64,000 nucleotides of DNA, from positions 372,001-436,000 of the forward strand of contig JADKKK010000003.1 of NCBI GenBank assembly GCA_016720545.1, read 5' to 3'. Within the stretch, counting starts at the first letter, position 1, and every line of letters begins with the position of its first letter. The notes below the pieces were generated by a model that did not search any database, was not told the DNA's origin, and saw nothing but the letters and a program-made list of their open reading frames with translations. This DNA is from Myxococcales bacterium (GTDB lineage Bacteria; Myxococcota_A; Polyangia; Polyangiales; Polyangiaceae). A program made the translations under genes and the position numbers. Shown here piece after piece: positions 51,227-60,490 of the stretch.

Positions 51227-52288
51227 TCACGGAGTGACGACGAGCGGGCTCGGGAGGAAGCGGAGCTTGTCGAGATCGTCGGCGAGCCGGGTGAGGTCGG
51301 CGGGGCGCAGGCCGCTGCGGCCGAAGGGCGTGGCGAAGGCCATCGACGCGATGAGCTTGTCGGCGCGCGTGGTGCCGACGCGCATCCACTTCCGAAGCAC
51401 GGTGACGCAGCTCGGCCCGAGTGCCCCCTTGGAGCAGTCGAGATCCCGCGCGAGGGACCGCAGATCGCTCACCTCGGCCGCGAGGCGATCCACGATGGCC
51501 TGCGTGCCGAGGCTCCACTCGGCGATCATCCCGAGGTTTCCCAGGTAAAACTCGCGATAAACGAGCCCCACGTCGATCGTTCCGCCGCAGCTGAACGGAT
51601 TCCCGACGGAGTCCATGACGGCCATCGAGTCGTTCATGAACAGGAACGCCGCGAGCCGCTCGGGCGCCGCGAGCGCCGTGGCGTCCGGCACCCTCGCGCC
51701 GCGCGCGTCATAGAAGGCATAGGCCCGCTGCTGGGCCGACACCGTCACGAACAGGGCGTCGGGCTTGAACGTGAAGGCGACGATCTCGTCGCCGTAGCGC
51801 TCGGGCGACACGCGGGTGCCCGCGAGGAAGGGCCACGCGAAGCGCCCGGTCTCGAAGCGCGGCCCCGCGAGCAGCGAGGCCACCGAGTCGCCGGTCTTCG
51901 CGCGCGCCTCGAGCACGTCGAACAAGTAGCCGCGGTGGCCCGAGTCGGTCGTGGTCTTCGAAAACAACGGATCGCCGCGCCGCAGCCCGTCGGCCTGCGC
52001 CTTCGTGGTGAACGAGTAGAGGCGCGGGAGCGTGGGCTCTGCCTGCGCGAGGCCGGTGAGCGCCGCGAGGCCGGCCGAGGGGTTCTTGTCGCCGCACTCC
52101 TCGGGCGGCGGCGGCGGGGCCGCGTCGAGGCCGCTCGGCGGGAAGCTGGGCGGCGAGGAGGGCGTGGGTGGCGGCGCGGGCGCCCCGGCGTCGAAGGTCG
52201 AGGCGTCGGGCGTGTTCGCGACCGACCCGCCGCACGCCGCGAGGGCGAGCCCCGAGAGGAGAAAAGGGCGACGGCCGATCCTGCGCAT
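51227..52288 (-). CDS. Uncharacterised lipoprotein
   Basis: 353 residues. RRPFLLSGLALAACGG holds a lipobox with cysteine 19 after an RR pair (possible Tat or Sec export). A Pro/Ser-rich linker of 40 residues follows, then a globular part (PRLYSFTTKAQADGLRRGDPLF, PERYGDEIVAFTFKPDALFVTVSAQQRAYAFYD, read in parts) of unknown family. It is upstream of and likely co-transcribed with the HIT gene. Confidence 0.8.
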   Translation of the reverse strand: MRRIGRRPFLLSGLALAACGGSVANTPDASTFDAGAPAPPPTPSSPPSFPPSGLDAAPPPPPEECGDKNPSAGLAALTGLAQAEPTLPRLYSFTTKAQADGLRRGDPLFSKTTTDSGHRGYLFDVLEARAKTGDSVASLLAGPRFETGRFAWPFLAGTRVSPERYGDEIVAFTFKPDALFVTVSAQQRAYAFYDARGARVPDATALAAPERLAAFLFMNDSMAVMDSVGNPFSCGGTIDVGLVYREFYLGNLGMIAEWSLGTQAIVDRLAAEVSDLRSLARDLDCSKGALGPSCVTVLRKWMRVGTTRADKLIASMAFATPFGRSGLRPADLTRLADDLDKLRFLPSPLVVTP

Positions 52289-52349
52289 GCCCCACGATGC
52301 GCGATCCCTCCCCGGGCCGCAACGGGGCCGCTGGTCAACCTGCTTGACG

Positions 52350-54026
52350 TTACGCGGGCGCGCTCGCGGGCGCGGGCGCGGGCGCGGAGTCCTCGGCCTC
52401 GTCGCGCGCTCTCGTGGATTCGACGCTCGCGAAATACTCGTCGATGCGCGCGCCCGCCGCGGCGCCGAAGAGGATCTCGCACGCCTCCTTCAGGCCCGCG
52501 GCCTCGCGGAGGGTCTCGTGACTGACGACGAGCGAGATCTTCGAGCGGCGCCGGAGGAAGTCCTCGAGGCGCACGATCATCTCGCGCCTCGCGGCGTGCT
52601 CGATCTCGCAGCGGAGGTACTCGGCGTTCTCGATGAGCACCTCGGCCATGCGCGGATCGCGGCGAATGTCCTCGAGCATGGGGAGCGCGGCGGCCCCGTA
52701 GCGCCGCCACAGGCGCGTGGTGAGCTTCTCGGACGACGACGGCGACGTGAGCTCGTCGAGCTCCATCAGCTCCGCCTGGTGGAAGAAGGTGTCGCGCACC
52801 TCACCGCTGGGCTCGCCGTACCAGACGTGCTCGGGGTAGCGGAGCGTGACGCCGAGCTGCTGGCACGCGGCCGCGATTTCCTCGCCCACGTTCAAGCAGT
52901 CGGTGAGCTTGCCCCCGTAGATCGAGATGTGCCGCTTGGCGCTGTCGATCTCGATCGCGTGCTTGCGCGAGAGCTGGAGCCAGTCTGTGGTGTCGCCGCC
53001 GGCGCTCTCGACCACGAGCGGGCGCACCCCGCAGCGCTCGGCCACGATGTCGGCCTCCGTGAGCGGCTCAGGGAGGTTCAGGCGCTTGTTGATGTTCGAG
53101 AGCACGAACGCGCGGTCCTCCGCCGTCACGTGGGCGTGCGGCGAGGTGACGCGCGTGTCGGTCGTGCCGATGCACGTGCGCACGCCCATGGGGATGACGA
53201 AGAAGAGGCGCCCGTCGTCGGCGAAGAACGTGAGCACGCGGCCCCCGTGCGTGAGCTTCCGCACGATGAGGTGGATGCCCTTCGAGAACACGTGGCGGTG
53301 CCCGGTCGTGACGCCGTTCTTCGCGTTGACCTCGTCGACGAAGGGGCCGCACGCGTTCACCACCACCCGCGAGCGCACGACCTTCTCGGCGCCGGTCTCG
53401 AGGTCGCGCACCCGGGTCTCCCACAGGTCGCCCACGCGCTCGCTCCCTACGGCCTCGACGTAGTTCGCCGCGGCGCAGCCGTGATCGAGCGCGGTGCGCA
53501 CGAAGTTCCACACGAAGCGCGCGTCGTTGTCGTGCAGGTAGGCGTCGGAGTACTCGAAGCCGCCGTCGGTGCCGTCGAGGTTCACGATGGGCTCCTCGGC
53601 GGCGATGCGCTCGCGCGAGAGCAGGCGCGGGGTCTTCGTGAAGAACCGCCCGATGAGCCAGTAGAGCCACGTGCCCGCGACCAGCTTCCACAGGCCGTGA
53701 CGAAAGCCCTTCTTGTGGGTCGTGTAGAAGCGGATCTCCTGCACCGTCGAGGGGTAGGCGCGGATGAGCTGGTTGCGGGAAGCGCAGAGCTTGAGCACGA
53801 GCCCAAACTCGAACGTTTCCATGTACTTGATGCCACCCCACGCGAGGTTCGACGACTGCTGGCTGGTGAAGCCCGCGAAGTCGCCGCGGTCGATGAACGC
53901 GACCTCGGCGCCGCGCACGGTGAGGCACGAGGCCGCCACGGCGCCGTTGATGCCGCCGCCGATCACGAGCACGTCGAAGACCTCGCCGTCGAGGCGCGCG
54001 AAGTTGCTCTTTCGAAGGGACGGCAT
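52350..54026 (-). CDS. glpD: Aerobic glycerol-3-phosphate dehydrogenase
   Basis: 558 residues. An FAD-linked membrane-associated enzyme that oxidises sn-glycerol-3-phosphate to dihydroxyacetone phosphate and feeds electrons to quinone. The N-terminal dinucleotide loop GGGING (23-28) follows VFDVLVI. FTSQQSSNLAWGGIKYME, VVNACGPFVDEVN, IPMGVRTCIGTTDTRV and ISIYGGKLTDCLNVGEE are GlpD segments. The C-terminal helical domain is complete. ATG 54026 is favoured because homology begins there. The final 25 residues are Ala/Pro-rich. No glpK or glpF is adjacent. Confidence 0.95.
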   Translation of the reverse strand: MPSLRKSNFARLDGEVFDVLVIGGGINGAVAASCLTVRGAEVAFIDRGDFAGFTSQQSSNLAWGGIKYMETFEFGLVLKLCASRNQLIRAYPSTVQEIRFYTTHKKGFRHGLWKLVAGTWLYWLIGRFFTKTPRLLSRERIAAEEPIVNLDGTDGGFEYSDAYLHDNDARFVWNFVRTALDHGCAAANYVEAVGSERVGDLWETRVRDLETGAEKVVRSRVVVNACGPFVDEVNAKNGVTTGHRHVFSKGIHLIVRKLTHGGRVLTFFADDGRLFFVIPMGVRTCIGTTDTRVTSPHAHVTAEDRAFVLSNINKRLNLPEPLTEADIVAERCGVRPLVVESAGGDTTDWLQLSRKHAIEIDSAKRHISIYGGKLTDCLNVGEEIAAACQQLGVTLRYPEHVWYGEPSGEVRDTFFHQAELMELDELTSPSSSEKLTTRLWRRYGAAALPMLEDIRRDPRMAEVLIENAEYLRCEIEHAARREMIVRLEDFLRRRSKISLVVSHETLREAAGLKEACEILFGAAAGARIDEYFASVESTRARDEAEDSAPAPAPASAPA

Positions 54027-54131
54027 GAAGACCCGTTGTGGGAATAGTGCCAAGCGCGCGGGCGAACAAGTGCTGATCGCCGGGCGACGCCCGGGCGGCG
54101 GGCCTTTGGCGACGGGTGCTACGCTGCCGGA

Positions 54132-54854
54132 ATGTCGCGCGGCGTCGCAGACCGGCAGAGTACGGCGGGGACAGCGGCGACGGCGCTCCGTCGCGCGCGC
54201 GCGGTCACGGCGGCCGCGGCGGTCGCGGCGGTCACGCTCGGCGCGACCCCGGCGCGGGCCGAGGACCGCACGTTTGGTCTCGCGCTCCACGTCGCCGAGC
54301 CGAACGGCGAGCCGGTGCGCGACGACGCGTGGATCGACGCCCAGATCGCCTCGGCGGAGGCCCTCTTCGGCGCGCTTCAACCTGGGGTCGGCGTTCACTT
54401 TCGCTGGACCGAGCGGCGCCGCGGCCCGATCGCGCAGGAGGCGCTCGAGACCCGCGAGGATCGCGACGCGCTCGGCGACGCGATCGTGGAGGCGCCCGGC
54501 GAGCCCCGCCTCATCCACGTGTTCCTGGTCGCGTCGCTGCGCGACGTGGACGAGCCGCCCGGGGTGAACGGCTTGCGTATGCGTATGCGTATGGGCGTGT
54601 GCTGGACGCACCGGGTCACGCGCCGGCGGTACATCGCGCTCTCGGCCATCGCGAAGCCCAGCGTGCTCGCGCACGAGCTCGGGCACTTCTTCGGCAACCC
54701 GCACACGACCGAGCAGGACAACCTCATGAGCTACAGCCGCGGCTCGGGCGCGGTGTTTCTCAGCGAAGCGCAGAAGGAGCGCATCGCGGCCTACGCCGAG
54801 CGGTTCGCGCGCGGCTCGCTCACGCTCCTCGGGCCGCCACGCTTCCTGCGGTGA
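54132..54854 (+). CDS. Secreted metzincin-like zinc metalloprotease
   Basis: 240 residues with a signal peptide ending near ATPARAED (45). The zinc motif HELGHFFGNPH (181-191) fits HExxHxxGxxH, and the methionine of the downstream turn is M199 in DNLMSYSRG, as in metzincins. The catalytic Glu is E182. Unusual is the RMRMRMG repeat (149-155), encoded by CGTATG tandem units just before the zinc site; it may vary in length. It diverges from glpD and ends 21 bp before the convergent MetX-like gene. Confidence 0.88.
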   Translation: MSRGVADRQSTAGTAATALRRARAVTAAAAVAAVTLGATPARAEDRTFGLALHVAEPNGEPVRDDAWIDAQIASAEALFGALQPGVGVHFRWTERRRGPIAQEALETREDRDALGDAIVEAPGEPRLIHVFLVASLRDVDEPPGVNGLRMRMRMGVCWTHRVTRRRYIALSAIAKPSVLAHELGHFFGNPHTTEQDNLMSYSRGSGAVFLSEAQKERIAAYAERFARGSLTLLGPPRFLR

Positions 54855-54875
54855 GCGCGGGACGCTCGCGTCAAG

Positions 54876-56053
54876 TTAGCGCGCCGAGAGGAACGCGTCG
54901 ATCGCCGCGCGGAGCGCCGGGGCCTCCTCGCAGCCCGGCGCGAGGTGCGCGCACGGGCTCTTCAGCACGAAGGTCGCGGCGCCGAGCTTTCCGGCGAGCT
55001 CGAGCGCCGGCCCCGGGTTCACCGCATGGTCGTTCTCCGCGACGACGACGAGGGCGCGCGCGCGCACGCGCTTGGCCACCTCGTCCATCGAGCCGCCGAG
55101 CGGCGCCGTGACGTCGTGCGCGAGCATCGCCTCGAGCTGCCGCCGCCAGTCGTTCCAGTCGAAGCCGGGATCGGCCTCGGCCTCGGCGAGCCACACCGGG
55201 AAGCGCTCGCGGCTCGTCTCGCGCGAGCGGTAAGCCGGGGTCGTGAGGGCGAGCTGGTGGATGTCGAGCACCGCGCGCAGAATGGGCGCTCCCGGGTAGT
55301 TTCCCTGGGCGTAGGCGGTGTCGGCCTCGAGGGCGTGGAGCTCTGCGCTCCACAAGAGCAGGTCGTGCGACGTGAGCCGCGGACTGCCCACGATGGGCAC
55401 GATGGCGTCCATGAAGTCGGGGTGCGACACCGCCCACTGGAAGGCCAACATCCCGCCCATCGAGACGCCCGCCACGGCCCGCACGTGCCGTATTCCGAGG
55501 TGCTCGACGAGCAGGCGGTGCTGGCTCTCCACCATGTCGCGTATGCCGATCTTCGGATACGATAGGCGCGCCTGAGAGGGGCTATTCGACGGCGAGGTGG
55601 ACACGCCGTCGGCGAGCGCGTCGACCACGATGAGGTGGTATTTCCCCGTATCGATGAGCTTGTCCCGCGCGAACGCGCCCACGGCCGCCGAGCGCCCGGA
55701 GAACCACGTAGGCCACACGATCACGTTGGAGCGCGTGGCGTCGAGCGTGCCGTAGGTGCGATAGCCCACGACACAATCACGGAGGGTCTCGCCGCTCTCG
55801 AGCCGGCACGCGCCGAGGTTCGCGAGGCGTTGGCCGGGCGGCGCCGCGGCGGCGGCCTTGGGGAGGTGGCTTGCTGCGGAGGGTCGGAGGCCGACCGCGC
55901 ACACTGCCCCGGCGCCGCGGCGGGCGCGGCGGGCGCGACGGGGGCGGCGGGCGCGACGGGCGGCGAGGCGCACGCGGCGAGCCCGAGCGCGACCACGAGC
56001 GTGACGAGGGCTGCTGCGGCGATCGCGATCCCGCGCGCCCGCGCCGCGCTCAT
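54876..56053 (-). pseudogene. MetX-like alpha/beta-hydrolase lipoprotein, frameshifted
   Basis: From ATG 56053 a lipobox-like signal (VALGLAAC, cysteine 28) and an Ala/Pro/Val repeat linker are read. Around 55,900 the frame shifts, and the rest (ANLGACRLESGETLRDCVVGY, AVAGVSMGGMLAFQWAVSHPDF with nucleophile S in GVSMGG, and H in CAHLAPGCEE) matches homoserine acetyltransferase-like hydrolases. One missing base in the GC-rich linker unites them. The ATG overlaps the stop of the DUF6786 gene (ATGA), supporting the long version. The function of such lipoprotein hydrolases is not methionine synthesis. Confidence 0.75.
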
Positions 56054-57291
56054 CGGACCTCCGCGAGCGACACCCCGAGCACCGCCTTGGCGATCGGTTC
56101 GAGGTCGGCGGCCTCGCCCACGAAGTGGAAGGTGCGGTGCGTGTGGGTGAGGGTCTCGCCCGGCCGGAGGGCGGCCGCGGGCGAGCTGGTCTCGAGCTCG
56201 TAGAAGCCGCCGAGCGCGGGCTTTCCGGGCGCGGGTGGGCCGTCGTTGTAGCTGTTCAGCACATCGCCGGCGAAGGGCTCGCGCTGCTCCTCCCACATGC
56301 TGTTCACGTATCGCTTCTCGCCCTCGGGCTTGTCGTAGTGCACGATCGTGAGCAGGCGAGCGCCGGGGCTGTAGCTGCCCGCCACGCTGCGCGCGCGGGC
56401 GGGCCCGAGGCCGATCTTGCTCCGGTACTCGCCATCGCAGGTGAAGACCAGCGCCGCGCCCCGCGCCGAGAGCCGCTCCGGCGGCACCTTGCCGAAGTAG
56501 GCGTCGTTGACGAGGGGGCCCTGCGCGGCGGCGTTGAAGGGCACGATCACCTTCGCGTCGTGTGCGGGCGCGAACATGCCTAAGATCCACACGCTTATCA
56601 GGCCGGTCGCCTCGGTCCACGCGGCGCGCCCCGCGTTGGTCACGGCGTTGCGCGACTCGAACGCCACCCACCGCACGGAGGGCGCCGGCGCGACGCCGAG
56701 GTGGCGCTGTACGTCGGCCGCGGCGAGCACGCGGAGCTCCCGCGCGACGTCGAGGTCGAAGCGGGTCCCCAGGCGGCTCTCTACCGAGAATTTTCGGTTG
56801 AACGTGAGCGAGCTCGGCGTGCGGCTCGACGCCGCCCACGCGCCCTCTTGGAAGGCCGCGGGCGTCTGCCACGAGCCGAACCCGAAGGGCGCGCCCTTTG
56901 CGAAGTAGAGCGCGTACTGGCCCCCCTCGGGCCCGAGCCAGAAGCGGTCCTCGCCGCCGTAGTTGTCGAACTGTGTCCCGGCCTTGCCCGCCTCGATGAA
57001 CGCGCGGTGCACGAAGCCGAGGCTCTCGTCGTCGGGCCCGACGGCGCTCGTCATCACCCGCGCCTGGTAGGTGGGCGACACGGCGACTCGCCCACCGGAG
57101 GGGCTCTCGAGCACGACGACCTCGCCGTGGCGCTGGAGCAGCGCCACGTCATCTGCGAAACGCGCGCGCGACGGGGCTCGCGACGCGGTCGGAGGCGCCG
57201 CGGGCGCGACCGATGCAGCGGGCGGCGTGGTCGGCCCGCACGCGAGCGCGGCGACGAGAGCGAACGGGCGAGCGGAGCGCGCGTGGGACAT
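56050..57291 (-). CDS. DUF6786-family lipoprotein
   Basis: 413 residues. Possible lipobox AALAC (cysteine 18). The family core is clear: VALLQRHGEVVVLESPSGGRVAVSPTYQARVMTS (read in parts), GGEDRFWLGPEGGQYALYF and SWQTPAAF. DUF6786 is widespread in Bacteroidota and Planctomycetes and has a sugar-epimerase-like beta-sandwich appearance; the function is unestablished. ATG 57291 is preferred. Its stop overlaps the start of the hydrolase gene, so the two envelope proteins are co-translated. Confidence 0.88.
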   Translation of the reverse strand: MSHARSARPFALVAALACGPTTPPAASVAPAAPPTASRAPSRARFADDVALLQRHGEVVVLESPSGGRVAVSPTYQARVMTSAVGPDDESLGFVHRAFIEAGKAGTQFDNYGGEDRFWLGPEGGQYALYFAKGAPFGFGSWQTPAAFQEGAWAASSRTPSSLTFNRKFSVESRLGTRFDLDVARELRVLAAADVQRHLGVAPAPSVRWVAFESRNAVTNAGRAAWTEATGLISVWILGMFAPAHDAKVIVPFNAAAQGPLVNDAYFGKVPPERLSARGAALVFTCDGEYRSKIGLGPARARSVAGSYSPGARLLTIVHYDKPEGEKRYVNSMWEEQREPFAGDVLNSYNDGPPAPGKPALGGFYELETSSPAAALRPGETLTHTHRTFHFVGEAADLEPIAKAVLGVSLAEVR

Positions 57292-57365
57292 ACCTCGAGC
57301 GTCGCGCCGCGCGACGCGATCGTCAACGACGGCCCACGACACACGCGCGAGGCGATGCGGCGGCG

Positions 57366-58673
57366 ATGCCAGTGGAAAGGGCCGACGACCCCGACCATAC
57401 TCGGCGCGTGCTCCCCTACCCCACCGAGGTCGACGTCGTGATCATCGGCGCCGGACCCGCCGGCAGCTTGGCCGCGGCGCGGCTCGCGCGCCAGGGCCAC
57501 TCCGTGCTGATGCTCGAGCAGGCCACATTCCCCCGCCACGTGGTGGGCGAGTCGCTCCTCCCGAGGTGCCTCGACTTGCTGCGCGACGCGGGGCTGCTCG
57601 AGCGGGTCGAGGCGCGCGGGTACGAGGTGAAGCGCGGCGCGACGTTCTTCCGCCGGGGCGAAGTGCAGCGCTTCGCGTTCGAGCGCAGCTTGCCCGGTGA
57701 CTACGCCTTCGCCTACCAGGTGCCACGCGACGACTTCGACCAGACCCTCGCGACGGGCGCGCTCGCGCTCGGCGCCGACGTGCGCTTCGGCGTCTCGGTG
57801 ACCGGGGTCGAGCTCGGTGGCGATCGAGGGCGCTCCAGGCTCTCGCTCCACGACGCCCTCACGGGCCGCGAGCTCGAGGTGCGGGCGCGCTTCGTCCTCG
57901 ACGCGAGCGGGCCTGGGCGCGTGCTCGCGAAGGCGCTGTCGCTCGACGCCCCGGCCGACCTGCCCACGCGCACGGCGCGCTACCTCCACGTGGAGGGCGA
58001 TCTGCGGCCCGAAGGCGAGGCCGCCGGCGACATCTGGGTGACCATCCACCCGAGCGGCGCGTGGCTGTGGGTCATCCCCTTCTCCAACGGGCGCACGTCG
58101 GTGGGCGTGGTGGCCGAAGAGTCTCTCTTCGCGACCTCGGGCGACACCGACTCGGCGAAGGTCTGGTCGCTCATCGCCACCGAGCCCGTGGCGGCGAGGC
58201 GGCTCGCCCAGGCGCGACCCGCCATGCCCACGCGAGTGCTGCGCGGCTGGTCGCGGCGGACTACACGGCTGGCGGGGCGGGGGTTCGCCATCGCCGGCAA
58301 CGCGGGCGACTTCCTCGATCCGGTGTTCTCGAGCGGCGTCATGTTCGCCATGGAGTCCGGCAGCCTCGCGGCCGCCCTCGCGGCGCGCGAGCTCGCGGGC
58401 GAGCGCGTCGACTGGCCCGGCGAGTACGAGGCGCCCCTCCAGCGCGCGGTGGGCGTGTTCCGCACCTTCGTGGGCGCGTGGTACGCGGGCGAGCTCGCCG
58501 AGCTGTTCTTCCACGACCCGAAGCCCGACAGTGCCGTGCGCAACATCACGTCGGTGCTGGGCGGGAACGTGCAAAATACACACAATCCACTGGTCCGCGG
58601 CGACACGCGCGCGGAGCTCGACCGGCTGCTCGCGCGCGTGCGAGGTGGCGGAGCAAAGCAGGGCGGGGCGTGA
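57366..58673 (+). CDS. FAD-dependent oxidoreductase (geranylgeranyl-reductase/halogenase-like)
   Basis: 435 residues. The FAD loop GAGPAG (28-33) follows VDVVII; PRHVVGESLLPRCLD is the family segment after it. WLWVIPFSNGRTSVGVV and FAIAGNAGDFLDPVFSSGV form the second FAD region. The halogenase WxWxIP motif is only partly kept (WLWVIP), and the halogenase lysine is not evident, so an alkene reductase or hydroxylase role is more likely. A GTG at 57408 is an alternative start. Divergent from the DUF6786 gene. Confidence 0.85.
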   Translation: MPVERADDPDHTRRVLPYPTEVDVVIIGAGPAGSLAAARLARQGHSVLMLEQATFPRHVVGESLLPRCLDLLRDAGLLERVEARGYEVKRGATFFRRGEVQRFAFERSLPGDYAFAYQVPRDDFDQTLATGALALGADVRFGVSVTGVELGGDRGRSRLSLHDALTGRELEVRARFVLDASGPGRVLAKALSLDAPADLPTRTARYLHVEGDLRPEGEAAGDIWVTIHPSGAWLWVIPFSNGRTSVGVVAEESLFATSGDTDSAKVWSLIATEPVAARRLAQARPAMPTRVLRGWSRRTTRLAGRGFAIAGNAGDFLDPVFSSGVMFAMESGSLAAALAARELAGERVDWPGEYEAPLQRAVGVFRTFVGAWYAGELAELFFHDPKPDSAVRNITSVLGGNVQNTHNPLVRGDTRAELDRLLARVRGGGAKQGGA

Positions 58674-58892
58674 GCTTGGGCGCGGCGGCGCCCGAGGCCG
58701 CGGTACGCCGGTGCGATGCGTGAGGAGAGTCGGGGGCGTGGGCTCTTCGTCTTGCGCGCGTGCTCACTTCTTCTTGCGCGTGCTCACTTGGGGTCCTCAA
58801 CGTGATCCCGTTCGACGTGACCCGCGCGCGGCACGGGTGCGCAACGAGCGGGCCCCTCGCCGCTCCGGCGCAGCGGGTGAGAGCGTCGGCCG

Positions 58893-59753
58893 CTACGCCC
58901 GCTCGGCGACCAGCAAGCGCTCGCTCCGCAAGAGCGCGGCCGAGCGCCCCTCGAAGCGCCGCGCCCACTCCAAAGAGCTCGTGTCGGAGAGCGCGCGGAA
59001 GCCCTCGCGCGCCGCGAGCGCCGCGATCTCGGGGCGGCTCCACGTGCCGCGGAACGGCTCTCCGAAGGCCCTTAGCGGGAGATCGACCAGGCCCCGCAGC
59101 GGGCGAGGCAGCGGGTGCTTGTCCGACTCCATGTACGTGAGCGCGAGCCGGCTGCCGGGCGCGGACAGGTCGCGCACGGCCGCGAGCAGCGCGCGGGTCT
59201 CGGCCGGCGCGAGGTACATCGTGACGCCCTCGCACACCCACGCAGTCACCCGCGCGCGATCGTGCCCGGCGCCCCCAAGCGCAGCCTCGAGCGTGTCGGT
59301 CGCGAAGTCCTGCGGCACGTAGACGAGGTCGCGCGCGTTCACCGGAAGCCCCGCGGCGCGGCTCCGCTTGTACGCCTGCGACGCCGGGTGATCGACCTCG
59401 AAGACCCGCACGTCGCGGACGGCGTGGAGGCGGTGCGCGCGGGCGTCGAGCCCCGCACCAAGCAGCACGAGCTGCTCGGCGCCGGCGTCGATGGCCTCGG
59501 CGATCTCCGCGTCGATCGCGTGCGAGCGCATGGCCAGGTGATCGACGAGGCCGAGGGAGGCGGCCCGCAGAAACCCCTGCGCCACCCGCGCGCCGAGCGC
59601 TCCCACGCGCGGGACGAGGGCGCCCACGGGGAAAGGCAGCAGCGCGCGAGCGTGGTCGTCGTGAAACGGTGGCGAGCCCATGCCCGGGCTCGAGGCCGCG
59701 CCGCGCGCGAACGCGACGAGCGTGGCGGTGACGCTGGGGAACCCGGGCCGCAT
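58893..59753 (-). CDS. Leucine-carboxyl-methyltransferase-like (LCMT/PPM) SAM methyltransferase
   Basis: 286 residues. VLLGAGLDARAHRL is the LCMT motif I variant with the conserved DAR, VFEVDHPASQAYK supplies the acidic residue of the second strand, and VCEGVTMYL is motif IV. These proteins are common in actinobacteria and myxobacteria and usually methylate small-molecule or peptide carboxyls or hydroxyls. ATG 59753 is the first sensible start. The upstream gap to the DUF2277 gene is 127 bp and divergent. Confidence 0.88.
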   Translation of the reverse strand: MRPGFPSVTATLVAFARGAASSPGMGSPPFHDDHARALLPFPVGALVPRVGALGARVAQGFLRAASLGLVDHLAMRSHAIDAEIAEAIDAGAEQLVLLGAGLDARAHRLHAVRDVRVFEVDHPASQAYKRSRAAGLPVNARDLVYVPQDFATDTLEAALGGAGHDRARVTAWVCEGVTMYLAPAETRALLAAVRDLSAPGSRLALTYMESDKHPLPRPLRGLVDLPLRAFGEPFRGTWSRPEIAALAAREGFRALSDTSSLEWARRFEGRSAALLRSERLLVAERA

Positions 59754-59880
59754 CCGCGCTCCATACCACCGCGTCCACCCTCCGGCCGCACGACGTCGCG
59801 CCGAGCCGCAGCAACTTGAATAGATCTGAGTTATATGCGGCGCGCCGCGCTCGCGTCGGGCGACGAGGTATCCTCGCCCG

Positions 59881-60174
59881 ATGTGCCGCAACATCCGCGT
59901 GCTCCACCACATGGCGCCCCCCTCGACACCCGAGGAGATCCGCGCGGCGGCGCTCCAGTTCGTGCGCAAGGTGAGCGGCACGAGCGGACCCGCACCCCAG
60001 CGAGGCGGCGAGGTGGCGTTCGCGGCGGCGGTCGACGAGATCGCCGCGTCGACGGAGCGGCTGCTCGACGCCCTCGACGCCCTCCCGACCCGCTCGCCGC
60101 CGCGCACCCGCGAAGGCGAGCGCGAGAAGGCGCGCGAGCGCTGGAGCAAGCGGGCCCGCGCCACGGCGACGTGA
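59881..60174 (+). CDS. DUF2277-family protein
   Basis: 97 residues. The family begins MCRNIRVLHHMAPPSTPEE and continues IRAAALQFVRKVSGTS, AFAAAVDEIAASTERLLD and the terminal Arg/Lys-rich helix, all recognisable. DUF2277 proteins are small, conserved and without established function; the CRNI start suggests metal or DNA contact, which is speculation. The stop overlaps the GTG of the following broken gene (GTGA), implying they were an operon. Confidence 0.9.
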   Translation: MCRNIRVLHHMAPPSTPEEIRAAALQFVRKVSGTSGPAPQRGGEVAFAAAVDEIAASTERLLDALDALPTRSPPRTREGEREKARERWSKRARATAT

Positions 60175-60456
60175 GCGTTGGCGCGTCGCCAGGCGCCGAG
60201 GAAACCTCTCCGGCGCATGAAGCGACGTACGGCAAGCACGTCGATGTCTTGCGCCCGGCGCGGAGCCCGTGGGCGTCGAGTACGTCAGGGCGGGCATCTC
60301 CTCGGGTACGCCGATCCGGACGCCTATGGGCTTCGCGCTCGCGTGGAGGTGACGTTCGTGCAGCTCGGCGATCCGCGCGAGGAGAGCTCGGCGGGCCTCG
60401 TGGCCCGCCAGAACTTCGTGACCGAGGCCGGGAAGAACCTCGTCCGCGCGGTGTAG
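60171..60456 (+). pseudogene. Small uncharacterised gene, apparently frameshifted
   Basis: A GTG at 60171 overlaps the DUF2277 stop. The first frame reads EETSPAHEATYGKHVDVLRP and then loses sense. A second frame adds EPVGVEYVRAG, and a third gives HLLGYADPDAYGLRARVEV, VTFVQLGDPREESSAG and the stop at 60456. Each piece looks protein-like only in its own frame. Two small indels would join them into an ~95-residue protein. The family is not recognised. The reading is tentative. Confidence 0.4.
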
Positions 60457-60490
60457 CCGCGTTCGGGCGAGCCCCTGAAGGGCGCGAACC

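Noticed and set aside
57366..58673. Flavin-dependent tryptophan halogenase
   Set aside because: WLWVIP resembles the WxWxIP motif, but the catalytic lysine region is not evident and no natural-product genes surround it.
58750..58800. Short direct repeat GCGCGTGCTCACTT as a CRISPR or regulatory array
   Set aside because: Only two copies, 19 bp apart, with no spacer pattern.
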